A stretch of DNA of 31,233 nucleotides from Clostridia bacterium (lineage in GTDB: Bacteria; Bacillota_A; Clostridia; Lachnospirales; Cellulosilyticaceae): NCBI GenBank assembly GCA_029239935.1, contig JARBTY010000026.1, positions 1 through 31,233 of the forward strand, given 5' to 3'. Positions 1 through 7,674 of the stretch are shown here, in pieces. The translations under genes and the position numbers were made by a program. Positions within the stretch are counted from its first letter, which is position 1, and each line of letters begins with the position of its first letter. The notes beneath the pieces are model-generated. The model saw nothing but the letters and a program-made list of their open reading frames with translations, was not told the DNA's origin and ran no database searches.

Positions 1-628
1 CGGGAGCAGAGATATCTATTTTCATACCAAAAAGCAGAGGAAGAATCAGAGAAACTACTGCACAAATAGGGATAACAAGCCACATTTTCTTATAGATCAA
101 CAATAAAAAATAAATGCCTATTAGGCATGCCAAGAGTAAATATAAAAGGGGAGAGTGTCTGCCAAAAAACTCAAATAGTTTTTTGACAGACATCAATACC
201 CCTGAAATGCCAAAAACAAGTGCTAAACTTGTTTTGCTGATAGGTCCAGAAAGTGAAAGCAATAAGGTAAATAATTTAGTCCGCACACTTATCAGACCAA
301 TCAGACCAACCATCAAACTTAAAATAAGAGGATGTACCCCGTAGCGAACCATAATCGGAATGAGCACAATAAGAGGTGCTAAAGTCCCAGAAGGAGCAGC
401 AAAAGGGAAAAAAAGTGCTGCTCCTAAGGTTATTAGACTACCAATGATTATTTCAATTCTAACATTTTCAAATATAAAATAAGGAGAAAGAATGGCAAGC
501 TCTTCGGCCCATACAAAGGCAAAAGATGAGACGAGAGCCACTTTACCTATTAATCCTGATAACGCAGGAATAAGGTCAATCATTTTTATACTTTTAGGCC
601 AAGTGATAGGCTTTACCAATTGCTTCAT
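1..628 (-). CDS. DUF3360-type putative permease, N-terminal part (runs off left edge)
   Basis: An open minus-strand frame runs from ATG 628 to the window edge, about 209 codons without a stop. The protein starts MKQLVKPITWPKSIKM and is very hydrophobic, with at least five likely membrane segments. Segments such as LIPALSGLIGKVALVSSFAF, FENVRIEIIIGSLITLGAAL and SGTLAPLIVLIPIMVRYGVHP match my memory of DUF3360 proteins, distant relatives of xanthine/uracil and sulfate permeases. The substrate is unknown. The start lies 5 bp after the stop of the DUF4914 gene with no clear ribosome binding site, so translation is probably coupled to that gene. The C-terminal part lies outside the window. The membrane-protein call is firm; the family name is moderately sure. 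Confidence 0.65.
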   Translation of the reverse strand, partial: MKQLVKPITWPKSIKMIDLIPALSGLIGKVALVSSFAFVWAEELAILSPYFIFENVRIEIIIGSLITLGAALFFPFAAPSGTLAPLIVLIPIMVRYGVHPLILSLMVGLIGLISVRTKLFTLLLSLSGPISKTSLALVFGISGVLMSVKKLFEFFGRHSPLLYLLLACLIGIYFLLLIYKKMWLVIPICAVVSLILPLLFGMKIDISAP

Positions 629-633
629 CTGTA

Positions 634-2511
634 TTAATATCTCATAGGTATTAAATCAATATATTCTTTTAACGAAGCATTTTGTAAGAAGCAATTAATA
701 ATTTGTTGCCCTAGAGGGTGAAGTTCTGGGGTATTAAATTTTTCAACTTCGCGTTTGAAAAAGTCTATCAGTATATCAGCACCTTGATCGTAGCCAGACG
801 TTCCTACCTCTGCCTGCATTTCTGGCTGAAGAAATGCTTTAGGAATATACTGACCGTCTAATTTAAGAGAATCCAAACAAAAACCTAAGAGGGTACAGCG
901 AGCTTCTTTCAAATGTTCAAGTTTGAATTTTGCACTTCCTCGTCTTGCGATATATTCTCTTGCGATCCATTGTGGCATAAAACCTACTTTGTAAGCTCCA
1001 ACATGTTGGTTAGGAATAAGCACATATCTTGTATTAGAGGAATTTACAATTTGTTCTAATAATAAGTTGGCTTGCTCTACCATCTTGCCTGTCGCAAATG
1101 GCCAATAAGAGCCAACTCCTTCGCTAGTCATGCCTTCAGAAGCTATAACACTTGGGTTATTGTGTCCTCTAGGGGCTACAAGTCTCCATAACCAGGCAAG
1201 TGCTGGTGGGAGTATATGGAACAATCCCATAATGCCGTAAGAAGGATTTTCCTTTGTACAAACAGGAGTTCTTACGCCAAAACTTCTTACATCTATTTCT
1301 ACCAATTCATTGACAATGTTAGGAACCAAATACCTAGGTAGAATAGCTCTTGGATTAGGGCATGGCGTGCCGTCTGAATCCAGAGTATGTTCCCAAACCA
1401 GACAAGTTGAATTGGGTACACCTTGAATATTTAAAAAGACAAGGGGTTCTGATGGGTGAGTAAAGATTTTTTCATATTGAGGTGAAGTCCCATAATGTTT
1501 GATATGATCAAGTCTTAAAAACCAGCCTTGCTCAGCATCTTTAACCACCAATTTCTTACTGGTATTTTGCATATTAGGGTGACAAAGAGCCATATCGTCT
1601 GTAACAGGACGCAGTTCACAGGTTTCAGTGAGCTCCATATAATTTTTTTCGCCAGTTACAACGTTTTGGCCAATCACGATACGGCCATCTTCTTCTTTAT
1701 GAACACCTTCAATCATTTCGCTTTTGCCGCCGCCAGAAGCACCTTCATGCATGATAACGATTTCGTTGTCATAAGGGGTGATGACTTTTACTGTTGAAGC
1801 ATGGACTGTGGTCCAGCCTTCATTTTCACCGATATTAAGCAGAACACCATAGATACCTTTTTTAGCACTAGGACCTGGGTAAAGGTTGTAAGAAAACACT
1901 TCATGCATGTTTTCTAGTCGGTTATGAACAACAATTTGCTTGCCCTCAAAGTGTGTATGTCTAAATGGTGGAGCAAGAAATACAATAGCTTTGGCTGAAA
2001 AATCAGCTTTGAGAGCATCGATACTTAAAAATCCTTGTAAATCAGCAAGAGCAGCAGCAAAAAAAGCCGCATTAGCAGGGGCGATGAGAAGCGCTTCATA
2101 GCCATATTCAAGTCCACCGGCCATAAATGGCAGCACAATAAGCTCTTGGTTCTTCAGCCAATCGAAAGTTGCATTTCTAAGAGGCGTAAAGTCCTCTTGA
2201 TAGAGATCATCATATTTAGGCTTATCAGTATCATTTTGATCGGCAACTAAAAGACAATCTGGGTCACGGCGACGCATATAATCATCAGGGTAATTGACAA
2301 CTACGCCATTTTTGCAGCGGGTAACATTAGCCTCCATGACATTGTCCATTCCTTCTAATTCATAGGTTACATCAAAGCTATCCTTATGATCTGGTCCAAA
2401 GGAAAGAGCGATAAGATCCTGTCTCGTTTTAGGAAATATAAGATTTTTGCTGCCAGTTAATAGACTTTCAACATCGCTGGACAAATTTAGTTTTTTTAAG
2501 TAATTCTCCAT
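634..2511 (-). CDS. DUF4914 family P-loop protein
   Basis: This 625-residue soluble protein agrees in length and sequence with the uncharacterised DUF4914 family. A glycine-rich phosphate-binding loop, GASGGGKSE, lies at residues 257-265. Its shape (GxSGxGKSE) resembles the P-loops of HPr kinase/phosphorylase and ATP-type PEP carboxykinase rather than ordinary AAA or ABC P-loops. A second conserved-looking stretch, VGSYWPFATGK, lies in the C-terminal half. A kinase or PEP-carboxykinase-like fold is therefore likely (inference); the substrate is unknown. The start is ATG behind AGGAGG with 5-bp spacing. It sits between the MpsC-like gene upstream and the DUF3360 permease downstream, so a role linked to transport or carbon supply is possible but unproven. 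Confidence 0.8.
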   Translation of the reverse strand: MENYLKKLNLSSDVESLLTGSKNLIFPKTRQDLIALSFGPDHKDSFDVTYELEGMDNVMEANVTRCKNGVVVNYPDDYMRRRDPDCLLVADQNDTDKPKYDDLYQEDFTPLRNATFDWLKNQELIVLPFMAGGLEYGYEALLIAPANAAFFAAALADLQGFLSIDALKADFSAKAIVFLAPPFRHTHFEGKQIVVHNRLENMHEVFSYNLYPGPSAKKGIYGVLLNIGENEGWTTVHASTVKVITPYDNEIVIMHEGASGGGKSEMIEGVHKEEDGRIVIGQNVVTGEKNYMELTETCELRPVTDDMALCHPNMQNTSKKLVVKDAEQGWFLRLDHIKHYGTSPQYEKIFTHPSEPLVFLNIQGVPNSTCLVWEHTLDSDGTPCPNPRAILPRYLVPNIVNELVEIDVRSFGVRTPVCTKENPSYGIMGLFHILPPALAWLWRLVAPRGHNNPSVIASEGMTSEGVGSYWPFATGKMVEQANLLLEQIVNSSNTRYVLIPNQHVGAYKVGFMPQWIAREYIARRGSAKFKLEHLKEARCTLLGFCLDSLKLDGQYIPKAFLQPEMQAEVGTSGYDQGADILIDFFKREVEKFNTPELHPLGQQIINCFLQNASLKEYIDLIPMRY

Positions 2512-2546
2512 GTCATCCTCCTATTTTTTATTAAAAAATGCATAAA

Positions 2547-2584
2547 AAGCCGATACCCAAAGAATAATCTAAGGGTATCGGCTT
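2547..2584 (-). terminator. Intrinsic terminator or attenuator after the MpsC-like gene
   Basis: A perfect 12-bp stem (AAGCCGATACCC / GGGTATCGGCTT) with a 14-nt loop is followed on the minus strand by TTTTTAT. It lies between the MpsC-like gene and the DUF4914 gene, only about 35 bp before the DUF4914 start. Confidence 0.8.
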
Positions 2585-2624
2585 ACTTACAACTTAGCAA
2601 AGCTACTTTGTTTGTCTTCCGAAG

Positions 2625-2990
2625 CTATTTAGATGTTACCAGTTCTTCCAAGTTTTTATTTGTCGTCAGTACAATAATCTTTTCGCCGGTTTTGGTACTG
2701 ATGTCCGAATGTGCGCTGATGATGGTTACATCAATTATGTCGGTAATTAATGTCTCCAGATATCCTCGCCCTCCTACAAAAAGAGATGCACGTACTTTTT
2801 TAAATAATTCAATACCTTGAGGGGTATCAGCTAGTTTTTGTTCTGATGGGCTTAAAAAGCCAGAGAGTCTTACGACAATCATATCACTGATGATATAGGT
2901 GCGGATGGCTTTTGGACCTCTGCCCATATATTCTAGCTCAAATTTACTGATGGCTTCACTGAGTTTTGCCTCTAGTTGTCCTTTTGTCAT
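2625..2990 (-). CDS. MpsC-like protein (DUF2294 family)
   Basis: This 121-residue protein begins MTKGQLEAKLSEAISKFELE and continues YMGRGPKAIRTYIISDMIVV. This is the typical DUF2294 opening, as is the later HSDISTKTGEKIIVLTT. The family was renamed after MpsC, an accessory protein of a staphylococcal membrane-potential-generating cation/bicarbonate system. No MpsA or MpsB gene is present here, so that function should not be assumed. No membrane segment is seen and the protein is probably cytoplasmic. The start is ATG behind AAGGTGG. A sigma-A promoter (TTGACA, 18 bp, TAAAAT) lies upstream and a terminator hairpin follows. Family assignment is sure; biological role is open. Confidence 0.85.
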   Translation of the reverse strand: MTKGQLEAKLSEAISKFELEYMGRGPKAIRTYIISDMIVVRLSGFLSPSEQKLADTPQGIELFKKVRASLFVGGRGYLETLITDIIDVTIISAHSDISTKTGEKIIVLTTNKNLEELVTSK

Positions 2991-3016
2991 GAATTCACCA
3001 CCTTCTAGGTATTCAT

Positions 3017-3046
3017 ATTTTAACGTGCAAATATGCCATTTGTCAA
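3017..3046 (-). promoter_or_regulatory. Sigma-A promoter for the MpsC-like gene
   Basis: Read on the minus strand: -35 TTGACA (plus 3041-3046), 18-bp spacer, -10 TAAAAT (plus 3017-3022), about 27 bp from the start codon of the DUF2294 gene. Confidence 0.6.
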
Positions 3047-3232
3047 TAAAAAACTACATTTTTTGCATAAATATCGTTTGTATCCTGCAAAAGACTGATA
3101 GCATCTAAAAATTACCCAAAATTTTTAATAGGGTTAATAAATTATAAAGCATCTTCAATAAATAGTATCTATAAAAAAAGAAAAACTATCCGCATTTAAA
3201 TAATAAAATATCTTTAAGATTTTTGTAATAGC

Positions 3233-3263
3233 TTGACTTAGACTTAACTTTAAGTCTTATAAT
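3233..3263 (+). promoter_or_regulatory. Promoter with a spacer palindrome, MerR/NmlR-type operator candidate
   Basis: The -35 box TTGACT (3233-3238) and -10 box TATAAT (3258-3263) are 19 bp apart. The spacer holds a perfect 8-2-8 palindrome, AGACTTAA-CT-TTAAGTCT, at 3240-3257. A long 19-bp spacer filled by a palindrome is the known architecture of promoters activated by MerR-family regulators. The arm sequence recalls the CTTAAAG/CTTTAAG repeats described for the aldehyde-responsive regulator AdhR of Bacillus. No MerR gene is in the window, so the regulator is inferred. Confidence 0.6.
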
Positions 3264-3306
3264 GAAGTCAAACGAAAAGTGATAAGCTTATGAAGGAGGA
3301 ATAGTC

Positions 3307-4434
3307 ATGGAGTATAGAAAATTTGGGGATAAAGTGGATTTCAAGGTATCAGCTTTGGGATTTGGATCAATGCGCTTTCCGTATTTGGAAGATGGGCAAG
3401 TTGATGAAGCAGAGGCCATTCGGATGGTACGTCATGCCATAGACAATGGTGTGAACTATGTGGACACGGCTTATATGTATCACAATGGGTTAAGCGAAGT
3501 TATTGTGGGGAAAGCACTAAAAGAGGGCTATAGGGCAAAAACAAAAATAGCGACCAAGGCTCCTGTATTTTATATGAAAAAAGCTGACGATTTTGAAATG
3601 TTCCTAGAAGAGCAGCTTGGCAGATTAGATGATGCTTTTATTGATTTTTATCTTTTGCATGCCCTTAGCAAAGACAGATGGGAAAAGGTCATACTGAAAT
3701 ATGATGTACTCAAAAGGATGGAGCGTGCCAAAGCAGAAGGGAAAATAGGTTCAATTGGTTTTTCATATCACGACAGCGACTTTAGCCGATTTAAAGAGAT
3801 TGTAGATGGCTATGAGGGCTGGGATTTTTGTCAAATTCAACTGAACTATTTGGACATGGAGAATCAGGCTGGGGTTGAAGGGCTTAGATATGCAGCATCA
3901 AAGGGGCTAGGAGTGATTATTATGGAACCGCTTTTAGGCGGTAGCCTTGCAAATCCGCCAGAAGCAGTAAGGAAAGTTTTTGCAACAGCAGAAGTATGCA
4001 GTGAACGAACACCTGTTGAATGGGCATTGGATTTTTTATGGGATATGCCAGAAGTTTCTCTGCTTCTAAGCGGTATGAGCAGCATGCAGCAGACAAAAGA
4101 TAATTTGCTTTATGCAGGACGCTCTAAGGTAAATATGCTAAGTGATCAGGAAAAAACAGTTATTGCTAAGGTGCAGGAAACTTATAAAGATTTGGTACTT
4201 GTGCCTTGCACAAAATGTCAGTATTGTATGCCATGTCCTTTTGGCGTTGAAATACCCCAAGTATTTGAAGCCTATAATAAATCAGCTAGTTACACAAAAG
4301 GAGAAGCATCCTCTTTATATAAAAATCTTACTGGCAAGGCAGACCAATGTGCAGTCTGTAAAAAATGCGAAAAGATGTGTCCTCAAAAGATTGAAATTAG
4401 TAGTAAAATGAAAGAAATAGCAGCATTTTTTTAA
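3307..4434 (+). CDS. Aldo/keto reductase with C-terminal 4Fe-4S ferredoxin domain
   Basis: This 375-residue enzyme has two parts. Residues 1-285 form an aldo/keto reductase barrel with the catalytic tetrad D53, Y58, K84 and H118. Residues 300-360 carry two cysteine clusters, C301/C304/C307/C310 and C348/C351/C354/C358, arranged as for two 4Fe-4S clusters. Such fusions are common in anaerobes and probably exchange electrons with ferredoxin as well as reducing carbonyls; the natural substrate is unknown. The start is ATG behind AAGGAGG. It is a single-gene unit with its own palindrome-containing promoter and a strong terminator. The operator type suggests induction by aldehydes or other electrophiles (inference). 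Confidence 0.9.
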   Translation: MEYRKFGDKVDFKVSALGFGSMRFPYLEDGQVDEAEAIRMVRHAIDNGVNYVDTAYMYHNGLSEVIVGKALKEGYRAKTKIATKAPVFYMKKADDFEMFLEEQLGRLDDAFIDFYLLHALSKDRWEKVILKYDVLKRMERAKAEGKIGSIGFSYHDSDFSRFKEIVDGYEGWDFCQIQLNYLDMENQAGVEGLRYAASKGLGVIIMEPLLGGSLANPPEAVRKVFATAEVCSERTPVEWALDFLWDMPEVSLLLSGMSSMQQTKDNLLYAGRSKVNMLSDQEKTVIAKVQETYKDLVLVPCTKCQYCMPCPFGVEIPQVFEAYNKSASYTKGEASSLYKNLTGKADQCAVCKKCEKMCPQKIEISSKMKEIAAFF

Positions 4435-4471
4435 TAAAAACAATCTAATGAAAAATCTCCAGCTGCATAAT

Positions 4472-4503
4472 AAAAGGTTAGATCTCAAGGGATCTAACCT
4501 TTT
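4472..4503. terminator. Bidirectional terminator between the aldo/keto reductase and ArsR genes
   Basis: A perfect 13-bp stem (AAAAGGTTAGATC / GATCTAACCTTTT) with a 6-nt loop has T-rich ends on both strands. It lies between two convergent genes and can serve both. Confidence 0.85.
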
Positions 4504-4507
4504 ATAT

Positions 4508-4807
4508 TTATAAGTTATGAATAACAGCTTCCAATAGACCAGGAAAACGTTCTTTTAAATCGTCATAACGAATGGATAAAAACCGTTGTTTGCCATCAAT
4601 TCGTACATTAATCAGTCCAGATTCTCTAAGCACTTTAAAATGATGGGAAAGAGCAGACTTGGTTAAGTCAATATTGCAGCAGGCACAAGTGGTTTCGCCG
4701 CTGATAGCAAGATTTTTAATAATTTGAAGTCTGATGGGATCTCCTAAAGCATTAAGTAAGGCCGATAAACTCAGCTGCTCAATACTGGGATGAAATAATT
4801 CGCGCAA
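4508..4807 (-). CDS. ArsR-family transcriptional regulator with a cysteine-rich sensor motif
   Basis: This 99-residue winged-helix protein of the ArsR/SmtB family has the recognition region LTKSALSHHFKVLRESGLI. It carries C41, C43 and C44 in the segment TTCACCN, just before the recognition helix, where ArsR-type sensors keep their inducer-binding cysteines. It could sense a metal(loid) or a thiol-reactive electrophile; the neighbouring flavin reductases favour the latter. The start is TTG at 4807, chosen because AGGAGG lies 7 bp upstream and no ATG fits. It is divergent from the nitroreductase-Old Yellow Enzyme operon with a perfect inverted repeat between them, so it probably represses both units. 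Family sure; inducer inferred. Confidence 0.9.
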   Translation of the reverse strand: MRELFHPSIEQLSLSALLNALGDPIRLQIIKNLAISGETTCACCNIDLTKSALSHHFKVLRESGLINVRIDGKQRFLSIRYDDLKERFPGLLEAVIHNL

Positions 4808-4881
4808 TATTTGGCCTCCTAACTCGATTTTTATAGTTATATTTTATGATTGAATTATAACACAGGTTGTGATATATTTAA

Positions 4882-4905
4882 ATAGTTCAATACTATTTGA
4901 ACTAT
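4882..4905. promoter_or_regulatory. Inverted-repeat operator, likely ArsR binding site
   Basis: The perfect inverted repeat ATAGTTCAA and TTGAACTAT, arms of 9 bp around a 6-bp centre, lies in the divergent region between the ArsR gene and the nitroreductase operon. Its size and place fit a dimeric winged-helix repressor. A minus-strand TATAAT near 4855-4860 lies between it and the ArsR gene. Confidence 0.65.
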
Positions 4906-5027
4906 CGAACATACTGTTCTCATTCATGGTTTAATCCGGAAGCCAAGGAATGAATTTTAAAAAGCTGTTAAATATAACAAAGATAAGCGTATTTGAAAAT
5001 TTATCTCATCATGTTAGGAGAATGTTA

Positions 5028-5582
5028 ATGAATGAAGTGCTAAAGGCAATAAAAAGCAGGAGAAGTGTCAGAAAGTATAAAAAGGAGCAAATTAGTGAAG
5101 AAAGTCTTAATTTGATTCTTGAAGCGGGAATTTATGCACCAACAGCGCACAATGAACAGCCATGGCATTTTACAGTGATACAGAATGAAGATATATTAAA
5201 ACATATTAATGAAAAAACCAGTGAGTTGATGGCAAAATCAGATATACCATGGATTCAAAAGATGGGCTCAAATCCGAATTACCAAGTAACTTATGGGGCT
5301 CCTACGCTTGTTATCGTATCAGGCAGAAAAGAAGGAATGGCTTGGCAAGTGGACTGTGCAGCAGCTATTCAAAATATGCTTCTTGCAGCAGAGAGTCTTA
5401 GTATTGGTTCTGTTTGGCTAGGGTTATTGAGATTCTTTTTTTCACAGGAAGAAGAGATGGGGGCGCTAGGAATACCAGAAGGCTATCAGCCTTATTATGC
5501 GGTAGCACTGGGATTCAAGGAACAAGAAAAAGAGCAACCAGCACCTAAAAGAAATTTAGAGGTTGTAAATTATATAAGATGA
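5028..5582 (+). CDS. Nitroreductase family protein
   Basis: This 184-residue FMN-dependent oxidoreductase of the NfsB/FRP fold has an N-terminal FMN-binding signature SRRSVRKYKKE and the segment ILEAGIYAPTAHNEQPWHF. A later stretch, ALGIPEGYQPYYAVALGFKE, is typical of the family C-terminus. It probably reduces nitro, quinone or enone compounds with NAD(P)H; the substrate is unknown. ATG 5028 is chosen because AGGAG lies 7 bp upstream and the family motif begins 10 residues later. An in-frame ATG at 4950 would add 26 residues unlike the family. It is first in an operon with a flavodoxin-like protein, an Old Yellow Enzyme and a DUF1858 protein. Confidence 0.88.
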   Translation: MNEVLKAIKSRRSVRKYKKEQISEESLNLILEAGIYAPTAHNEQPWHFTVIQNEDILKHINEKTSELMAKSDIPWIQKMGSNPNYQVTYGAPTLVIVSGRKEGMAWQVDCAAAIQNMLLAAESLSIGSVWLGLLRFFFSQEEEMGALGIPEGYQPYYAVALGFKEQEKEQPAPKRNLEVVNYIR

Positions 5583-5623
5583 TCCTATAAAGCCATAAAA
5601 TCTCAAGAGGTGGAGGAGATATG

Positions 5624-6280
5624 ATGAAAGTTATTGCTTTTAATGGAAGTCCAAGAAGAAAATGGAATACAGCAATGCTGCTTAGTCAGGCACTGGAGGG
5701 CGCAGCATCTCAAGGTGCTGAAACAGAACTTATTCATTTGTATGATTATAACTACAAAGGCTGTATCAGCTGCTTTGCCTGTAAATTGAAAGGCGGAAAA
5801 AGTTATGGCAGATGTGCAGTAAAAGATGATCTTAAACCGTTTCTGGAAAAAGCAGAGCAGGCGGATGTTATTCTTATAGGTTCCCCTATTTATTTTGGGG
5901 CAGTGACGGGAGAAGTAAGATCATTTTTGGAGCGTCTGATGTTTCCATACTTGGTATATGATGCAAATTATTCTACACTCTTCAATAGAAAAATAGCCAC
6001 AGGTTTTATCTACACCATGAACGTTGGAGAGAGTCGTATGATAGATGTGGGATATGATCAACTCTTTAAAAGTACAGAGATGACCATGGGGCGTATTTTT
6101 GGTGCAGCTGAATACTTAACTGCGACAGATACCTATCAGTTTGATGATTACGCTAAGTATGAAGTCACTGCATTTGATGAGCATGAGAAACAGAAAAGGC
6201 GCCAGGAAGTTTTTCCGAAAGATTGCCAAAAAGCATTTGAAATGGGCAGCAGGCTTGTACAGAAAATAAGTATATCATAG
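5624..6280 (+). CDS. Flavodoxin-like NAD(P)H-dependent oxidoreductase (iron-sulfur flavoprotein-like)
   Basis: This protein of about 218 residues has a flavodoxin fold and FMN phosphate loop (FNGSPRRKWNTAML) at the N-terminus, and the segment ILIGSPIYFGAVTGEVRSFL near residue 100. Cysteines at C48, C51 and C54, then C65 (counting from the upstream ATG), recall the CxxCxxC...C cluster motif of iron-sulfur flavoproteins. The last spacing is 10 residues, longer than I remember as usual, so cluster binding is uncertain. Two adjacent ATG codons (5621 and 5624) are possible starts; the second has better spacing from GGAGG. It lies 38 bp after the nitroreductase in the same operon and probably reduces quinones or supplies reduced flavin. 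Confidence 0.85.
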   Translation: MKVIAFNGSPRRKWNTAMLLSQALEGAASQGAETELIHLYDYNYKGCISCFACKLKGGKSYGRCAVKDDLKPFLEKAEQADVILIGSPIYFGAVTGEVRSFLERLMFPYLVYDANYSTLFNRKIATGFIYTMNVGESRMIDVGYDQLFKSTEMTMGRIFGAAEYLTATDTYQFDDYAKYEVTAFDEHEKQKRRQEVFPKDCQKAFEMGSRLVQKISIS

Positions 6281-6304
6281 GAAATAGAAAAAGGAGAGGT
6301 GTTT

Positions 6305-7306
6305 ATGTCCTTATTGCTTCAACCTATACAAATTGGGTCGATGAAACTAGATAACCGCCTGCTTATGGCGCCTATAGCTACTTCAAAATCTGAAGTGGAT
6401 GGCAGAGTAAGTCGGGAAGTTCTGGATTATTATACAGAAAAATCTAAAGGAGGTTATCTTTCGCTTATTATTATCGAACATAGTTTTATTAGTAAAGAAG
6501 GTAAAGCGAGTAACAATCAGCTTTCCGTTGCGGAAGATGGTTTTGTTGAAGATTTAAAAAAACTTTCACATGCTATTCATCAAAATGGCACAAAAGCTAT
6601 TATGCAGATTAATCATGCAGGAAGTGCTGCTGAAAAAGAAATTACTGGCAGTCTTCCGGTGGCGCCGTCAGCTATACCCCATCCACGAAAGGGAGATGAG
6701 ACACTACACGAACTTACTACTGAGGAAATCGCAGATATTGTTACAAGTTTTAAAAAGGCTGCAATGCGTGTTAAAGAAGCTGGATTTGATGGGGTAGAAA
6801 TTCATTCGGCCCATGGATATCTCTTGAATCAATTTTTTTCACCACTCAGTAATAAACGAACTGATCAGTATGGCGGAGAAGTGTTAAACCGCATCCGGAT
6901 TCATCTTGAAGTGATTCATGCTGTGAGAGGGGCAGTAGGTGAAGAATTTCCTATTTTCTTAAGACTTGGTGCATCCGATTATAGAGAAGGCGGCACAGAT
7001 ATTGAAGATAGTTTAATAGCAGTGCAGGCTTTTGAAAAAGCAGGTGTTAATGTTTTGGATATATCAGGTGGTTTCTGCGGTTTTACAGTCCCGGGTATTA
7101 CAAAGGAACAAGGCTATTTTGCACCACTTACAGAAGCTATTAAAAAGAAAGTCTCTATTCCGGTTATTCTTACCGGAGGGATTACTAAGCCAGAGGCAGC
7201 AGAAAGCCTTTTACAGGAGAAGAAATCGGATCTGATTGGTGTGGGAAGAGCTATGGCAAAAGATTCTGAATGGGCAAAGTATTGTATTGAGAGTTTAAAT
7301 ATATAG
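6305..7306 (+). CDS. NADH:flavin oxidoreductase, Old Yellow Enzyme family
   Basis: This 333-residue FMN barrel enzyme has the N-terminal LQPIQIGSMKLDNRLLMAPI, the substrate-binding motif GVEIHSAHGYLLNQFFSP and a C-terminal ILTGGITKPE...IGVGRAM phosphate-binding region. It is a single-domain type and lacks the C-terminal FAD/NAD domain of 2,4-dienoyl-CoA reductases. The expected reaction is reduction of electron-poor C=C bonds in enals, enones or quinones. ATG 6305 is chosen because AGGAG lies 8 bp upstream; the GTG at 6299 is too close to it. It lies 24 bp after the flavodoxin-like gene and about 45 bp before DUF1858, in the ArsR-linked operon. Family sure; substrate unknown. Confidence 0.9.
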   Translation: MSLLLQPIQIGSMKLDNRLLMAPIATSKSEVDGRVSREVLDYYTEKSKGGYLSLIIIEHSFISKEGKASNNQLSVAEDGFVEDLKKLSHAIHQNGTKAIMQINHAGSAAEKEITGSLPVAPSAIPHPRKGDETLHELTTEEIADIVTSFKKAAMRVKEAGFDGVEIHSAHGYLLNQFFSPLSNKRTDQYGGEVLNRIRIHLEVIHAVRGAVGEEFPIFLRLGASDYREGGTDIEDSLIAVQAFEKAGVNVLDISGGFCGFTVPGITKEQGYFAPLTEAIKKKVSIPVILTGGITKPEAAESLLQEKKSDLIGVGRAMAKDSEWAKYCIESLNI

Positions 7307-7351
7307 ACTGGGATTTTAAAACTGAAATCAAATAAAAAGGAGGTGAAAAAG

Positions 7352-7540
7352 ATGATAACAAGAGACAAATCCATAACAGATATTATTGAAGAATTCCCTA
7401 AAACAGTTGAAGTCTTTTTAAAGTATGGCATGCATTGTTTTGGCTGTATGGCTGCAAGGTTTGAAAATGTTGAACAGGGAGCTTTGGCTCATGGTATTGA
7501 TGTAGATCAGTTGATGAATGACTTGAATAAAGCAGTTTAA
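7352..7540 (+). CDS. DUF1858 domain protein (redox disulfide protein)
   Basis: This 62-residue protein starts MITRDKSITDIIEEFPKTVE and contains HCFGCMAA, the CxxC motif of the DUF1858 family. The family is often found alone or next to hybrid-cluster proteins and is thought to be redox-active. The start is ATG 7352, 8 bp after AGGAGG; a GTG at 7343 overlaps the ribosome binding site and is rejected. It is last in the nitroreductase operon and a terminator follows directly. The partner protein is unknown. Confidence 0.85.
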   Translation: MITRDKSITDIIEEFPKTVEVFLKYGMHCFGCMAARFENVEQGALAHGIDVDQLMNDLNKAV

Positions 7541-7554
7541 TAAGATACACTGTT

Positions 7555-7587
7555 AGCCTCTAGCCTCAATGACTAGGGGCTTTTTTA
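7555..7587 (+). terminator. Intrinsic terminator of the nitroreductase-DUF1858 operon
   Basis: The stem AGCCTCTAG / CTAGGGGCT, with one G-T pair, has a 9-nt loop and is followed by a run of six T. Confidence 0.8.
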
Positions 7588-7674
7588 TTTGCCTAATCGT
7601 GAAAAAGTATACTTTGAGATTAAATTGTTCTATAATAAGACCAAAGCCTATAAATGATTTGAAAGGAAAAAGTA

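Larger units (their letters stand above)
2991..3306. other. Divergent intergenic region, 316 bp
   Basis: This very AT-rich stretch holds the minus-strand promoter of the MpsC-like gene at 3017-3046 and the operator-containing promoter of the aldo/keto reductase at 3233-3263. Between about 3060 and 3230 I see no gene, convincing hairpin or riboswitch. Confidence 0.6.

Noticed and set aside
4950..5027. N-terminal extension of 26 residues on the nitroreductase
   Set aside because: The segment has no ribosome binding site and does not resemble the family; ATG 5028 has AGGAG at 7 bp and the family motif follows at once.
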